A DNA stretch of 64,000 nucleotides. It comes from Sphingobacterium kitahiroshimense (GTDB taxonomy: Bacteria > Bacteroidota > Bacteroidia > Sphingobacteriales > Sphingobacteriaceae). A program made the translations under genes and the position numbers. This document shows positions 18,732-27,036 of this stretch, one piece after another (the first letter of the stretch is position 1; the number at the start of each line of letters is the position of its first letter). The notes under the pieces are model-generated. The model worked only from the letters and a program-made list of their open reading frames with translations. It ran no database searches and was not told where the DNA came from. The DNA lies in NCBI RefSeq assembly GCF_025961315.1, contig NZ_JAOQNK010000001.1, positions 4,154,001-4,218,000 of the forward strand. The letters run 5' to 3'.

Positions 18732-20069
18732 ATGAAAAGACCTATTTTAAATTTCCTATTAGGAACTGTCGCCGTTGCGGCGCTGTACTCCTGTAAAAAG
18801 GATGAAAAATATGTATATCAAATAGGTGAGCCCAAATTGGAAGTGAAATCAGATATTTCAGCAGCTCACTTTGGAGACAGTTTAGTATTTCAAGTGCATG
18901 CGTCGGATCAAGAGATTGCTTTATCGACTGTAAAAGTACAGTTGTTTTTTACAGATGACCAAGTGTCGGAAACCACTATACGAACAAAGGAAAACGGAGA
19001 CTATTCTGGAAAGATCTTTATACCCTTTTATAAGAATGTGCCAAATGGTAAGGCAACGTTAAAATTCATTCTACAGAATATAAGTCAGAAAATGACTGAA
19101 CAGTCTTATGAAATTGATTTGACTAGACCAGATTTTCCTTATTTGAATTTGGTAACAGAGTCTAAATCCTATAAGATGGAGAAAATAGGAACGAATGAAT
19201 ATGCGGTTACAGAAAGTTTTCCATCTTCAGTAAAGGGTTATATTCAGGCTCCAAAAGTAGGTGAGCAAGGAAATCCAATGAATTTTGGTTGGGTCAACAA
19301 TACTGTTGAAATTGGATCTACGACCGAAATTCCTTTTACCAATTTAACTTCCGGTGTATATAGCATAAAGTTTAATACCTTGAGTTATGAAGCATCGCCA
19401 TTCATAAATATTTATTTGAATGGTAATTTATTAAGTCGCATGGATGATGATCATTTTAAAGGAGAGTTGGAGCTGAAAAATGGTGAACAGGTTACATTTG
19501 ATGGTATTGACGATGTAAAAAACTGGTGGATCGATCCGGATTATTTCGCACAAAAGTCAGATGGATCTATCAATTTTAACGGTATTAATGGAAAGTATCG
19601 TATAACGGTAGATTTTAAATTGAAGTATTTTCTTGTAGAAGCCATGGATGGAGCAAATCTGGCATCACTGAAAGCCGATGGTACAGGAGCTGTCTGGATT
19701 ATTGGAGAAGGTATTGGTAAGCCGGGCATTGCAACTAACCAAGTCGGTTGGAGCCCAGAGAAGGCTTTGTGCATGATGCCGATCGGAAACAAAAAATATC
19801 AGATTACCTTAAAGGCCGGAGAGTCCATTCATGCAAGTAATATCAACTTCAAATTTTTCCATCAAAAGGATTGGGGGGGCGAGTTTGGAACAACAAGTAT
19901 CAGTACAGATAATGATATGATTTTTATTGGTGACGGCAACAATGGCAGGGATTCGGGTAATTTAGGCATAGTTTCTGGTAAATCTCTTGCTTTAGGAACT
20001 AGCTATATTTTGACGGTAGATTTGAGTCAGGGTAATAGCAAAGCTATTCTGACAGTCGTGAAAAAATAA
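18732..20069 (+). CDS. Surface glycan-binding-type lipoprotein (SusE-position, DUF5125/5016/5121-like)
   Basis: Lipoprotein of 445 residues with signal LYSCKKDEKYV; the acidic/lysine residues after Cys resemble a surface-export signal. Three beta-rich parts follow: an Ig-like domain (~35-135) with HFGDSLVFQVHASDQE, a middle domain (~140-300) containing INIYLNGNLLSRMDDDHF and VTFDGIDDVKNWWIDPDYF, and a C-terminal SusE/F-like domain (~305-445) with AVWIIGEGIGKPG and FKFFHQKDWGGEFG. Aromatic residues such as Trp in KNWWID and KDWGGEF are plausible sugar-stacking platforms. It begins 12 nt after the GH30 stop and ends the operon. The role as surface glycan-binding protein follows from position and layout; the DUF names are from memory. 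Confidence 0.78.
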   Translation: MKRPILNFLLGTVAVAALYSCKKDEKYVYQIGEPKLEVKSDISAAHFGDSLVFQVHASDQEIALSTVKVQLFFTDDQVSETTIRTKENGDYSGKIFIPFYKNVPNGKATLKFILQNISQKMTEQSYEIDLTRPDFPYLNLVTESKSYKMEKIGTNEYAVTESFPSSVKGYIQAPKVGEQGNPMNFGWVNNTVEIGSTTEIPFTNLTSGVYSIKFNTLSYEASPFINIYLNGNLLSRMDDDHFKGELELKNGEQVTFDGIDDVKNWWIDPDYFAQKSDGSINFNGINGKYRITVDFKLKYFLVEAMDGANLASLKADGTGAVWIIGEGIGKPGIATNQVGWSPEKALCMMPIGNKKYQITLKAGESIHASNINFKFFHQKDWGGEFGTTSISTDNDMIFIGDGNNGRDSGNLGIVSGKSLALGTSYILTVDLSQGNSKAILTVVKK

Positions 20070-20092
20070 ACAAATTAAAGAAGTATATGTAG

Positions 20093-20124
20093 GCCTTTAC
20101 TCATAATTGAGTAAAGGCTTTTTT
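20093..20124 (+). terminator. Intrinsic terminator ending the GH30 operon
   Basis: GCCTTTACTCA (20093-20103) pairs perfectly with TGAGTAAAGGC (20108-20118), loop TAAT, followed by six T residues. Confidence 0.92.
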
Positions 20125-20164
20125 ATTGAATAGGTAAGTTAAAAATCACGATAGGGTAAAAAAA

Positions 20165-20198
20165 CCGATCATTTTGATAGTAGCCGATCATTTTGATA
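20165..20198. repeat. Two 15-bp direct repeats
   Basis: CCGATCATTTTGATA occurs at 20165-20179 and again at 20184-20198, 19 bp apart start to start, so nearly two helical turns. This spacing suits a dimeric DNA-binding protein, but no partner is identified. Confidence 0.6.
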
Positions 20199-20502
20199 TT
20201 GATATACAGTCTTTTGATTTTTTTATAATTCACTTAAACTGTTGTTTTATTGTTTGTTCGGTCTGTTACGATTATTTGGCACAAATTTCGTGTATCAATA
20301 GCAAAAAGAGAAAGTGGTTTTAGTGAATAAGAAGTTTTGGTTAGATAATTATTGCTTTGAAAGTGATTGTTGGAATCATATAACAAAACAGTGACAAGAA
20401 TATGCAGAAACTGATCAATATTCTGGGGGTTTTGATCGTTTTTTATATGTTGACAAGGTGATTTTTTAAGAAATTTAACAAGAAGATATAAATAAAAAAG
20501 GA

Positions 20503-20871
20503 ATGGATACAATTAATGAAAATATAGCTACAGATTATATAACTGCTCATTACAAAGAAATAAATAATGAAATACGTCAGTTGTCCAATCATAAAAATTT
20601 CGCAGGGATTCTTCAGGCAGTCGTGAATTTTTTAAAGTCACAACTAACAAATGGACAAATACAAAAAATAGGTGACCGTATAAGAGTGATGGGCTGGCTT
20701 CATAAACGTGGAAATGATTATGTGCGGTTTATTATTGAAAACTTATTTGTGCGTTCTTTTGACAGTATGAAAAAAAGCTGTACACCGCCACAATGGGAGG
20801 ATTTATATAGAAAATTTCCTCTGGATCTAAAAAAAGTTTATGCAGCACAAAAAGCAATGGCATACAGGTAA
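20503..20871 (+). CDS. Small cytoplasmic hypothetical protein
   Basis: Protein of 122 residues that I cannot assign. It has no signal peptide or membrane helix. The first half is helical (YITAHYKEINNEIRQLSNHKNFAGIL), the middle is basic (KIGDRIRVMGWLHKRGNDYVRF), and the end is rich in Lys and aromatic residues. Codon use looks like the neighbours and the frame is bounded by a terminator at 20963, so it is probably a real single-gene unit. It stands alone between the GH30 operon and a convergent membrane-protein gene, so context gives no function. Confidence 0.65.
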   Translation: MDTINENIATDYITAHYKEINNEIRQLSNHKNFAGILQAVVNFLKSQLTNGQIQKIGDRIRVMGWLHKRGNDYVRFIIENLFVRSFDSMKKSCTPPQWEDLYRKFPLDLKKVYAAQKAMAYR

Positions 20872-20962
20872 AATCTACTATTTAATAATAGAGAGGAATA
20901 ATCAGATGCTTTACGGGTTGCATTGACTAAATACTTTGGATTGATTTAAAGATATACTAAAA

Positions 20963-20999
20963 ATTGGGAATGTGATAGAATGCATTCCCAATCTTATTT
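20963..20999. terminator. Terminator hairpin between convergent genes
   Basis: ATTGGGAATG (20963-20972) pairs with CATTCCCAAT (20983-20992), 10-nt loop, then a T-rich stretch. It serves the gene at 20503 and perhaps the opposing gene ending at 21081. Confidence 0.7.
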
Positions 21000-21080
21000 C
21001 CTAAGTTGTTCTCGTATTTACTGATGTAAATTCCGATTTCTATTTATTCGAGTTCATATTTTGTGAGAAGAAGAACATTT

Positions 21081-21605
21081 TTATGCCGTGATATAGGACT
21101 TTAGGTCTTTCAATTGTTTGCGGTATGACCAACTAACAGCATATTCTGTCAGAATAAATAAAATTAATACAAAAACAATACAAACGATAAATAAGTTTAC
21201 TTGACCAGGGAATAATAACTCCATTTTATTTAGGGCTGGAATAATGTTTATTTTATTAAAATAACAATATAAAATGCCGAATCCCGATGCGATAAATGTA
21301 GTGATGTAATGAAAGCTTTTATAATTTGCTAGCTCTAATCGTAGCTCATGATAGAACGATCTTACATCTTGAATATTTTGAACATTGATGGTATTACACA
21401 TTTTATAAAAAAAATAAAACCGGCTGAAGTAATAGCTGGTAAAAATGAACAAAACACTATAAAAGAAATAGTATATCAATGCTAGTTCTTTAGTAAATCC
21501 AAAATAAGTCGGCAAAAAAGCAAGTAAGAACATAGCCAGAACTTGTGCCGTAAATTCCATTTTCATTTTTGATTTGATAGATTGAATGATGCTTGACGTT
21601 TCCAT
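21081..21605 (-). CDS. Four-helix membrane protein, unknown function
   Basis: Protein of 174 residues with about four hydrophobic helices: two in ~20-62 (AQVLAMFLLAFLPTYF and LIYYFFYSVLFIFTSYYF), one near 98-115 (YITTFIASGFGILYCYF) and one near 130-155 (VNLFIVCIVFVLILFIL). Between the second and third lies a charged loop of ~35 residues. The ends are basic and probably cytoplasmic. No motif suggests an enzyme. It is transcribed away from truA and shares a 220-bp divergent region with it. Compositional pattern supports a real gene; the function is unknown. Confidence 0.65.
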   Translation of the reverse strand: METSSIIQSIKSKMKMEFTAQVLAMFLLAFLPTYFGFTKELALIYYFFYSVLFIFTSYYFSRFYFFYKMCNTINVQNIQDVRSFYHELRLELANYKSFHYITTFIASGFGILYCYFNKINIIPALNKMELLFPGQVNLFIVCIVFVLILFILTEYAVSWSYRKQLKDLKSYITA

Positions 21606-21786
21606 ATTTTTGGTTTTAAATTGTAATTGTTTAATTATTATACAGTAAGTAAGAGAAAATTATAAACGTTACACTTTTTTTTATTTCTTTTAAAACCTTG
21701 ATATATAGGAAGCCCATTTTCGTCTTAAATTGTAAACTGCCATTACTTTTATGAATTTATTCAGACAGTTCTATCGTATCATTATT

Positions 21787-21816
21787 CTTGTATCTTCTTG
21801 CTAATTCATACCTTTG
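21787..21816 (+). promoter_or_regulatory. Promoter for truA
   Basis: TTG at 21788-21790, 18 bases, then TACCTTTG at 21809-21816, a full TAnnTTTG match. The transcript would start at or just before the ATG at 21826, giving an almost leaderless mRNA. Confidence 0.5.
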
Positions 21817-21825
21817 TCCTTGAAA

Positions 21826-22587
21826 ATGGAGAAAAGTAGATTTTTTATAGAAGTAGCTTATTTTGGGAAAAATTACCATGGCTGGCAGGTTCAAAATAAT
21901 GCAATTTCTGTTCAAGAGCGATTGAATGAGGCTTTAGCAATTCTATTGCGTGTGCCAACAGAAACGATTGGAGCAGGTAGAACTGATACCGGTGTTCATG
22001 CCAAACAATTATTTGTTCATTTTGATGCAGATTCCACTGGAATATTAGCAAATCCAGATCGTTTTCTACATGCTTTGAATGGTTTATTACCTCATGATAT
22101 TGCAGTTAAATCTGTTTTACCTGTTCATCAAGATGCCCATGCCCGTTTTGATGCGGTGCGTCGCTCTTATGAATATCATCTTCATTTCGAAAAAGATCCT
22201 TTTATATATGCATACTCTTCATTTTTAAGAGATATTCCCGATGTAGAAAAGATGAATAAAGCGGCTGAATTTTTGTTAGGAAAACAAGATTTTAGTTGTT
22301 TTAGCAAATCTAATACACAAGTTTTTACCAATATCTGCACGGTATCGAGAGCCGAATGGATATGGGAAAGTGAAGGGAAACTTGTTTTTCACATTACAGC
22401 AGATCGATTCTTACGTAATATGGTACGAGCTGTTGTTGGGACCCTGTTAGAGATCGGAATAAAAGGTAAACCAATTTCATTTATGGAAGAAGTCATTGCT
22501 AGTCAAAATCGTTCAATGGCTGGTACATCTGTACCGGGTCAGGGTTTGTATTTGACTGAAGTGGCCTACCCTTACCCTGTAAAATAG
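21826..22587 (+). CDS. truA: tRNA pseudouridine(38-40) synthase TruA
   Basis: Converts uridines 38-40 in the tRNA anticodon arm to pseudouridine, in the cytoplasm. The 253-residue length fits the family. The conserved GAGRTDTGVHA motif places the catalytic Asp at residue 54. FIEVAYFGKNYHGWQVQ at the N-terminus and the C-terminal FLRNMVRAVVGTLLEIG are classic TruA blocks. The ATG at 21826 is preferred over the in-frame TTG at 21814, which falls inside the promoter element. The next gene starts 5 nt after the stop, so truA and the ABC exporter form one transcript. Confidence 0.97.
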   Translation: MEKSRFFIEVAYFGKNYHGWQVQNNAISVQERLNEALAILLRVPTETIGAGRTDTGVHAKQLFVHFDADSTGILANPDRFLHALNGLLPHDIAVKSVLPVHQDAHARFDAVRRSYEYHLHFEKDPFIYAYSSFLRDIPDVEKMNKAAEFLLGKQDFSCFSKSNTQVFTNICTVSRAEWIWESEGKLVFHITADRFLRNMVRAVVGTLLEIGIKGKPISFMEEVIASQNRSMAGTSVPGQGLYLTEVAYPYPVK

Positions 22588-22592
22588 AAAAA

Positions 22593-24356
22593 GTGAGTCA
22601 AGAGAAAATAGTAGGAAAAACATATGACGTCAATCTGTTACGTCGGATGGTTAAGTATATGAAACCTTACGGAAACATATTCTGGATCTCCGTGGTATTG
22701 ACCATCTTATTAGCAGCGGTTGCGCCAGCACTGCCTATATTAATCCAATATACTCTGGATAAATATATATTACAGTTTAATACATCGGGACTCAGTTTGA
22801 TGTTTATTCTGATGATTGTATTGCTTATTGTACAAACATTGGTCCGCTACTACCATACCCTTATGACCAATACGCTTGGACAATCGGTAATTCGTGACAT
22901 CCGTATTGAAGTTTTTAATCATATCACCAAACTTAGATTAAAATATTTCGATCAGACGCCATTAGGAAAGTTGATAACACGAACCATTTCAGATCTGGAA
23001 ACCATCTCCAATATTTTTTCTGAAGGGTTGATCCAAATTATTGGTGATCTATTGCAGCTCGTAGTTATACTCGGGGTCATGTTTTATACCGACTGGAAAT
23101 TGACCTTGATTGTTCTCGTGCCGATGCCACTGATGATAGCTGCCACCTATATATTTAAAGAGGCTATGAAATCTGCTTTTCAGGATGTTCGGAAGTGGGT
23201 TTCCAATTTAAATACCTTTCTACAGGAGCATATCTCTGGAATGGGCATTATCAAGTACTTTGCCCGTGAAGAACAGGAGATGAATAAATTTAAAGATATC
23301 AATGGTCACCATCGGAATGCTCATATTCGTGCCAACTGGTATTTTTCAATATTTTTTCCAGTTTTGGAGATTATCATGGCTATTTCTTTGGGTTTATTGG
23401 TGTGGTTTGGAGCCAAGCAGATTTTAGGTGATGTCATCTCTGCGGGGGTAGTGGTGGCTTTTATCATGTATATCAATATGATCTTTCGCCCAATTCGCGA
23501 GCTAATCGATAAATTCAATACCCTACAGATGGGTATGGTGAGTGCGGAACGTATTTTTGAAGTCCTAGATACAGACGAACATACACCTAATGACGGAAAT
23601 TTAACACCAAATCACATCCATGGAGAAATCGAATTTAAAAATGTATGGTTCGCTTATAACGATGAAAATTGGGTATTACGTGATGTTAGTTTTAAAGTAG
23701 CACCTGGAGAAACTTTAGCATTAGTTGGAGCTACAGGAGCAGGAAAATCATCTACTATTAATATTCTGAGCCGATTCTATGAAATCAATAAAGGTCAGAT
23801 TTTACTCGATGGTATTGATATTAGGGAGTATGAATTGAATTTTCTACGGAAAACAATTGCAACAGTGCTTCAGGATGTTTTCTTATTTTCAGATTCTATC
23901 TTACATAATATAGATTTGCATGACCAACATATCACACGCGAATCCATCATTTCTGCAGCGAAACAAGTCGGGGCACATGATTTTATTATGAGATTACCAG
24001 GTGGGTACGATTATCAAGTGCAGGAAAGAGGGGCTACACTATCGTCAGGACAAGCACAACTGATTTCTTTTATAAGAGCTTTAGTACATGATCCACGAAT
24101 TTTGGTATTGGATGAAGCAACTTCATCTGTCGATACGGAAACAGAAGAACTTATTCAACATGCTATTGATAATTTGATGGTGGGAAGAACAGCAATTGTG
24201 ATTGCGCATCGATTATCGACAATTCAAAAAGCAAATAAGATTATTGTCTTAGAAAAAGGTGAGATCATGGAAGTGGGTACACACCATGAATTACTAAATA
24301 TCGATGGCTATTATAAAAAATTGTATGATCTGCAATTCCATTCTGCAGGAATTTAA
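22593..24356 (+). CDS. ABC exporter, fused membrane and ATPase domains (MsbA-like)
   Basis: Half-transporter of 587 residues. The transmembrane domain (~20-310) has about six helices starting IFWISVVLTILLAAVAP. The nucleotide-binding domain (~345-575) has Walker A GATGAGKSS, a Q-loop in ATVLQDVFLFS, an ABC signature LSSGQAQL (Ser replaces the usual second Gly), Walker B ILVLDEATSS and the H-loop His in IVIAHRLST. It would act as a homo- or heterodimer in the inner membrane exporting lipids or hydrophobic compounds; the cargo is unknown. The start is a GTG 5 nt after truA, as no ATG is suitably placed. Coupling to truA is probably positional rather than functional. Confidence 0.93.
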   Translation: MSQEKIVGKTYDVNLLRRMVKYMKPYGNIFWISVVLTILLAAVAPALPILIQYTLDKYILQFNTSGLSLMFILMIVLLIVQTLVRYYHTLMTNTLGQSVIRDIRIEVFNHITKLRLKYFDQTPLGKLITRTISDLETISNIFSEGLIQIIGDLLQLVVILGVMFYTDWKLTLIVLVPMPLMIAATYIFKEAMKSAFQDVRKWVSNLNTFLQEHISGMGIIKYFAREEQEMNKFKDINGHHRNAHIRANWYFSIFFPVLEIIMAISLGLLVWFGAKQILGDVISAGVVVAFIMYINMIFRPIRELIDKFNTLQMGMVSAERIFEVLDTDEHTPNDGNLTPNHIHGEIEFKNVWFAYNDENWVLRDVSFKVAPGETLALVGATGAGKSSTINILSRFYEINKGQILLDGIDIREYELNFLRKTIATVLQDVFLFSDSILHNIDLHDQHITRESIISAAKQVGAHDFIMRLPGGYDYQVQERGATLSSGQAQLISFIRALVHDPRILVLDEATSSVDTETEELIQHAIDNLMVGRTAIVIAHRLSTIQKANKIIVLEKGEIMEVGTHHELLNIDGYYKKLYDLQFHSAGI

Positions 24357-24362
24357 AAAAGT

Positions 24363-24400
24363 AAGACTAAAGTCAGGGAAGCTTTCCTGACTTTGGTCTT
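24363..24400. terminator. Hairpin between convergent genes
   Basis: Bases 24363-24379 pair with 24384-24400 along nearly their full length (G-U at a few positions). No long T-tract follows, so termination is likely but not certain. Confidence 0.5.
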
Positions 24401-24453
24401 ATTGTGTAATAGATGCTTTGCGTCCTCGTGTAAAAATCACCAAAAGAAGACAC

Positions 24454-24984
24454 TTATTGTACAGACATTATATAACTGTTTTTTTCGATTGTCTCTTCCG
24501 CACTGATATGTATATTAGCACTTATTTCAGAACCACTTCCAATTAAAACATTACTTCCAATACTGCTATTAGGGCCAATTGTAACAAAATCTTCAACAAT
24601 AGTATTGCTGGCAATCACTGCATTGCTACCAATAACACAATGGTTACCAATTTGAACATCAGGAGCAATGGATGCTCCAGGTAAAATAAAAGTACCTTTA
24701 CCGATATCCGCTCTTTTAGAGACATGTGCTTTAGGATGTATCAGTGAACAGTATTTCCAAAAACAGTTTTCGGAAACAATTCTTTGTCGTAATCCCGAAT
24801 CGAGAACAGCTACAAATACCATATCTTTTTCCTGATTTATCTCTTGGTGAAGTTCAACCGGATAATCAAAGACATCAGTAATAAGCAATGATTTATCAAT
24901 AAGACCTGCAATATCCAATTTAAGCTCTTCTGCAGTTTCGACAGCAACTTTAGCGTGTGCTGTAGCGCCATAAATATATAACAT
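24454..24984 (-). CDS. NeuD/PglD-like sugar O-acyltransferase (left-handed beta-helix)
   Basis: Protein of 176 residues. The N-terminal Rossmann-like part (1-75) begins MLYIYGATAHAKVAVE and includes VFVAVLDSGLRQRI. From ~85 onward there are hexapeptide repeats (IGKGTFILPGASIAP, IGNHCVIGSNAVIAS, IGPNSSIGSNVLIGS). This is the layout of NeuD/PglD enzymes, which acylate amino or hydroxyl groups of nucleotide sugars for surface polysaccharides. Members usually run ~200 residues; this one is shorter, and the position that normally holds the catalytic His (VEHD) reads VEDF, so activity is doubtful or different. It is a single gene far from any glycan synthesis cluster. Confidence 0.82.
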   Translation of the reverse strand: MLYIYGATAHAKVAVETAEELKLDIAGLIDKSLLITDVFDYPVELHQEINQEKDMVFVAVLDSGLRQRIVSENCFWKYCSLIHPKAHVSKRADIGKGTFILPGASIAPDVQIGNHCVIGSNAVIASNTIVEDFVTIGPNSSIGSNVLIGSGSEISANIHISAEETIEKNSYIMSVQ

Positions 24985-25197
24985 CTCGCAAAAGTAAAAA
25001 ATACCAAATCAAAAGCTGGAATTAATTGTTATTGTTATGTAATGTGTTATTTTTAAATTAGCAGTTCGCGAATATAATAAGACAAGTGACCGGTAAGTCT
25101 AGTATAATCACATTGCAACACATTTGATTGTAACCCAAACAAAGACAATTTTCAATCTTATCTCCAGCTACGAAAGGGTGTTTGTATCGGAAATATA

Positions 25198-25228
25198 TTG
25201 TGTTTGCAATCAAATTTATCTAAGTTTG
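25198..25228 (+). promoter_or_regulatory. Promoter for the DUF4293 gene
   Basis: TTG at 25198-25200, 20 bases, then TAAGTTTG at 25221-25228 (full TAnnTTTG match). Predicted transcript start is ~25235, 15-20 nt before the ATG at 25252. Confidence 0.6.
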
Positions 25229-25251
25229 TCATCAATCAATTTATATAAAAA

Positions 25252-25731
25252 ATGATTCAACGTATTCAAACCATTTATTTGCTGGTAGCCGGACTTGTTT
25301 TGTTTGGCTTATTTCTGTTTCCATATGTTCATTATAATGATCTTGTAGGCCTTGGAAAAGATGTAAAAGTAACAGGTATTTATGGAACGTCGGCTGGTTT
25401 GCCAACACATGAAACTGGTTTTTATTATATCTTACAGATCATTGCAACGGTAATAGTGGGCCTGTTACCCCTATATACCATCTTCAAATTTAAGAATCGC
25501 AAAACTCAGATAAAATTGATTCTTCTGAATATTGTATTGATCATTTTATTAGGCATATGGTTATATGCAAGTGCAAGTGGTCATTTGGTAACGGTAAACC
25601 AGTTTTTAGGAGCAGGGACAATTGGTGTTGGCTTCTTTTTATTGCCGATATCAATTATTTTTCTATCCTTAGCATTAGGAGCAATTCGTAAAGATGAAAA
25701 ATTGATCAAGTCTGCAGATCGATTACGTTAA
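25252..25731 (+). CDS. DUF4293 family membrane protein
   Basis: Protein of 159 residues with four transmembrane helices: ~7-27, ~62-82, ~90-108 and ~120-142. The N-terminus MIQRIQTIYLLVAGL is the hallmark of DUF4293 proteins, which are widespread in Bacteroidota and have no established function. The C-terminus AIRKDEKLIKSADRLR is basic and conserved in the family. The gene has its own promoter and terminator and is monocistronic. Confidence 0.85.
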   Translation: MIQRIQTIYLLVAGLVLFGLFLFPYVHYNDLVGLGKDVKVTGIYGTSAGLPTHETGFYYILQIIATVIVGLLPLYTIFKFKNRKTQIKLILLNIVLIILLGIWLYASASGHLVTVNQFLGAGTIGVGFFLLPISIIFLSLALGAIRKDEKLIKSADRLR

Positions 25732-25755
25732 TAAGAAAAACAAGATTTAATATAG

Positions 25756-25787
25756 AAAGCTATGTATTCAGTACATAGCTTTTTTTA
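25756..25787 (+). terminator. Intrinsic terminator after DUF4293 gene
   Basis: AAAGCTATGTA (25756-25766) pairs with TACATAGCTTT (25772-25782), loop TTCAG, with a T-tract to 25787. Confidence 0.92.
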
Positions 25788-25883
25788 ATTTTTAAAAATG
25801 AAACCAGCATCTACATATCCTTTGCAAATAGTAGTGAATATGCTCATGTTAGTTTGATTACAGTTAAAAACAGATTGTATTCA

Positions 25884-26351
25884 ATGAAAATAATAATAAA
25901 AAACTTCGTTATCGTATGCCTGTTTCTATTATTTGGACAATTTGTGTATGCACAGTCCGATAAGATAGAAAAGGAGCCCTTAGTAGTAGATGAAATTCAA
26001 ATTGACGTTAAAAGCGTTCAAATTGACGCTAAATTAAAAACTGCAACCGTTGAACTTTTTCTTACCTCTTACAACAGAAATGAACGCGAACTTAAATTAA
26101 ACACTTATGGTACGCAATTGGTTGATGTAAAAGGTAAAAAATATCTGTTCGGAACGCTAAGTCTAGGGAAAATTCTGGTAAAATTAGAGGACAAGCAAAA
26201 CTACATTAACTATTTAATGAAAATGGATGAACCTGTATTGTTGACCCTAAAAGTTGCAAACTGGGGAAAAGAAAAACCAAAAGAATTGATCCTTGTCTTT
26301 GAAGACAGTGAAGAAGAAGGTCACTATATAGAAACGGCTGTTCAATTATAA
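25884..26351 (+). CDS. Exported hypothetical protein
   Basis: Protein of 155 residues with a signal peptide ending FVYAQSD, so it is secreted to the periplasm. A TTG at 25854 in frame would put ten polar residues ahead of the signal peptide, so ATG 25884 is chosen. The mature part is beta-rich with the near-duplicate lines IQIDVKSVQ and VQIDAKLKT, then GTQLVDVKGKKYLFGTLSLG. This resembles a small immunoglobulin-like or FxLD domain, which I cannot name. Its last eight codons and stop lie inside a perfect palindrome that likely ends transcription. Confidence 0.7.
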   Translation: MKIIIKNFVIVCLFLLFGQFVYAQSDKIEKEPLVVDEIQIDVKSVQIDAKLKTATVELFLTSYNRNERELKLNTYGTQLVDVKGKKYLFGTLSLGKILVKLEDKQNYINYLMKMDEPVLLTLKVANWGKEKPKELILVFEDSEEEGHYIETAVQL

Positions 26352-26372
26352 TTGAACAGCCGTTTCTATATA
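26325..26372. terminator. 48-bp perfect palindrome, probable bidirectional terminator
   Basis: Every base of 26325-26348 pairs with 26349-26372, giving 24-bp arms with no loop in the DNA. The dyad centre falls exactly at the TAA stop (26349-26351) of the upstream gene. The opposing gene ends at 26384, so the hairpin serves both directions. No long T-tract is present. Confidence 0.75.
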
Positions 26373-26383
26373 AATTTAATAAC

Positions 26384-26923
26384 TTATCTGCTGTATCGAA
26401 TTTGTTGGCGATCCATCATACCCATTTGATCTTTCATCATTTTGATTTGATCGGCCAATAATTTACTCTTATCTGCTTTTTTAGCTTCCTGTAAATATTT
26501 CTCTGCCTCACGCTTATTACGTTTTGCCATTGCAATACCTGCTAAACTAAGTTTTGCTAGTGCAATATTGTGATCCATATGAAGACCTAATGTCAATGCC
26601 TTTTTGAAATATTTCTCAGCTTGCAAAGGAGCACGTTGCGATTCGATCAGGCCGATTAACATATTATAATAGCCATATTGAGCCGGAATTAACTGCTTTT
26701 CATAGTTTGTGATTTTATTTAACCATTTTTCAGCTTTTGGCATATCTTGCTTGCGAAGAAACCATTGGGCCAATAACATATATTCATGGAAGAACACTGT
26801 TACAAATCCGATTATTGTTAAGAATATTCCTAAAATACCCCATCCCCATTGGCCAATCCAAAATAAAGCAACTGTTCCGATTAATAGCACACTGCTAATA
26901 ATAATTCTTACAAGATTTGACAT
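26384..26923 (-). CDS. Inner-membrane protein with TPR-like cytoplasmic region
   Basis: Protein of 179 residues. Two hydrophobic helices at ~8-24 and ~28-48 (IISSVLLIGTVALFWIG, GILGIFLTIIGFVTVFF) form a hairpin anchor. The rest is helical with TPR-type repeats: AEKWLNKITNYEKQL, AEKYFKKALTLGL, AEKYLQEAKKADKSKL. The C-terminus is Met/Gln rich. Such proteins usually scaffold other membrane proteins, but no partner is evident. Convergent with the exported protein at 25884. Confidence 0.7.
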   Translation of the reverse strand: MSNLVRIIISSVLLIGTVALFWIGQWGWGILGIFLTIIGFVTVFFHEYMLLAQWFLRKQDMPKAEKWLNKITNYEKQLIPAQYGYYNMLIGLIESQRAPLQAEKYFKKALTLGLHMDHNIALAKLSLAGIAMAKRNKREAEKYLQEAKKADKSKLLADQIKMMKDQMGMMDRQQIRYSR

Positions 26924-27036
26924 AAGTCTATATTTAATGTAAATGTATACCGAGTTTAATTTTGCAAATATCCGTTAAATTGTGCGCTAAAGCAACTTGT
27001 TTTAGTTGTTATTTTGTAAAATTGTATATTTAGAAT

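Larger units (their letters stand above)
20070..20502. other. 433-bp non-coding stretch after the GH30 operon
   Basis: It holds the terminator at 20093-20124 and a pair of 15-bp direct repeats at 20165-20198. The remaining ~300 bp is very AT-rich with no convincing gene. It presumably contains the promoter of the small gene at 20503, but no clear TAnnTTTG element was found near that start. Confidence 0.6.

Noticed and set aside
20234..20512. Minus-strand frame in the 433-bp gap
   Set aside because: Low-complexity AT-rich translation with no motif; it overlaps the start of the better-supported gene at 20503.
22593..24356. ABC exporter as a defective gene because the signature reads LSSGQ
   Set aside because: A Ser at this position occurs in functional ABC proteins, and Walker A, Walker B, Q-loop and H-loop are all intact.
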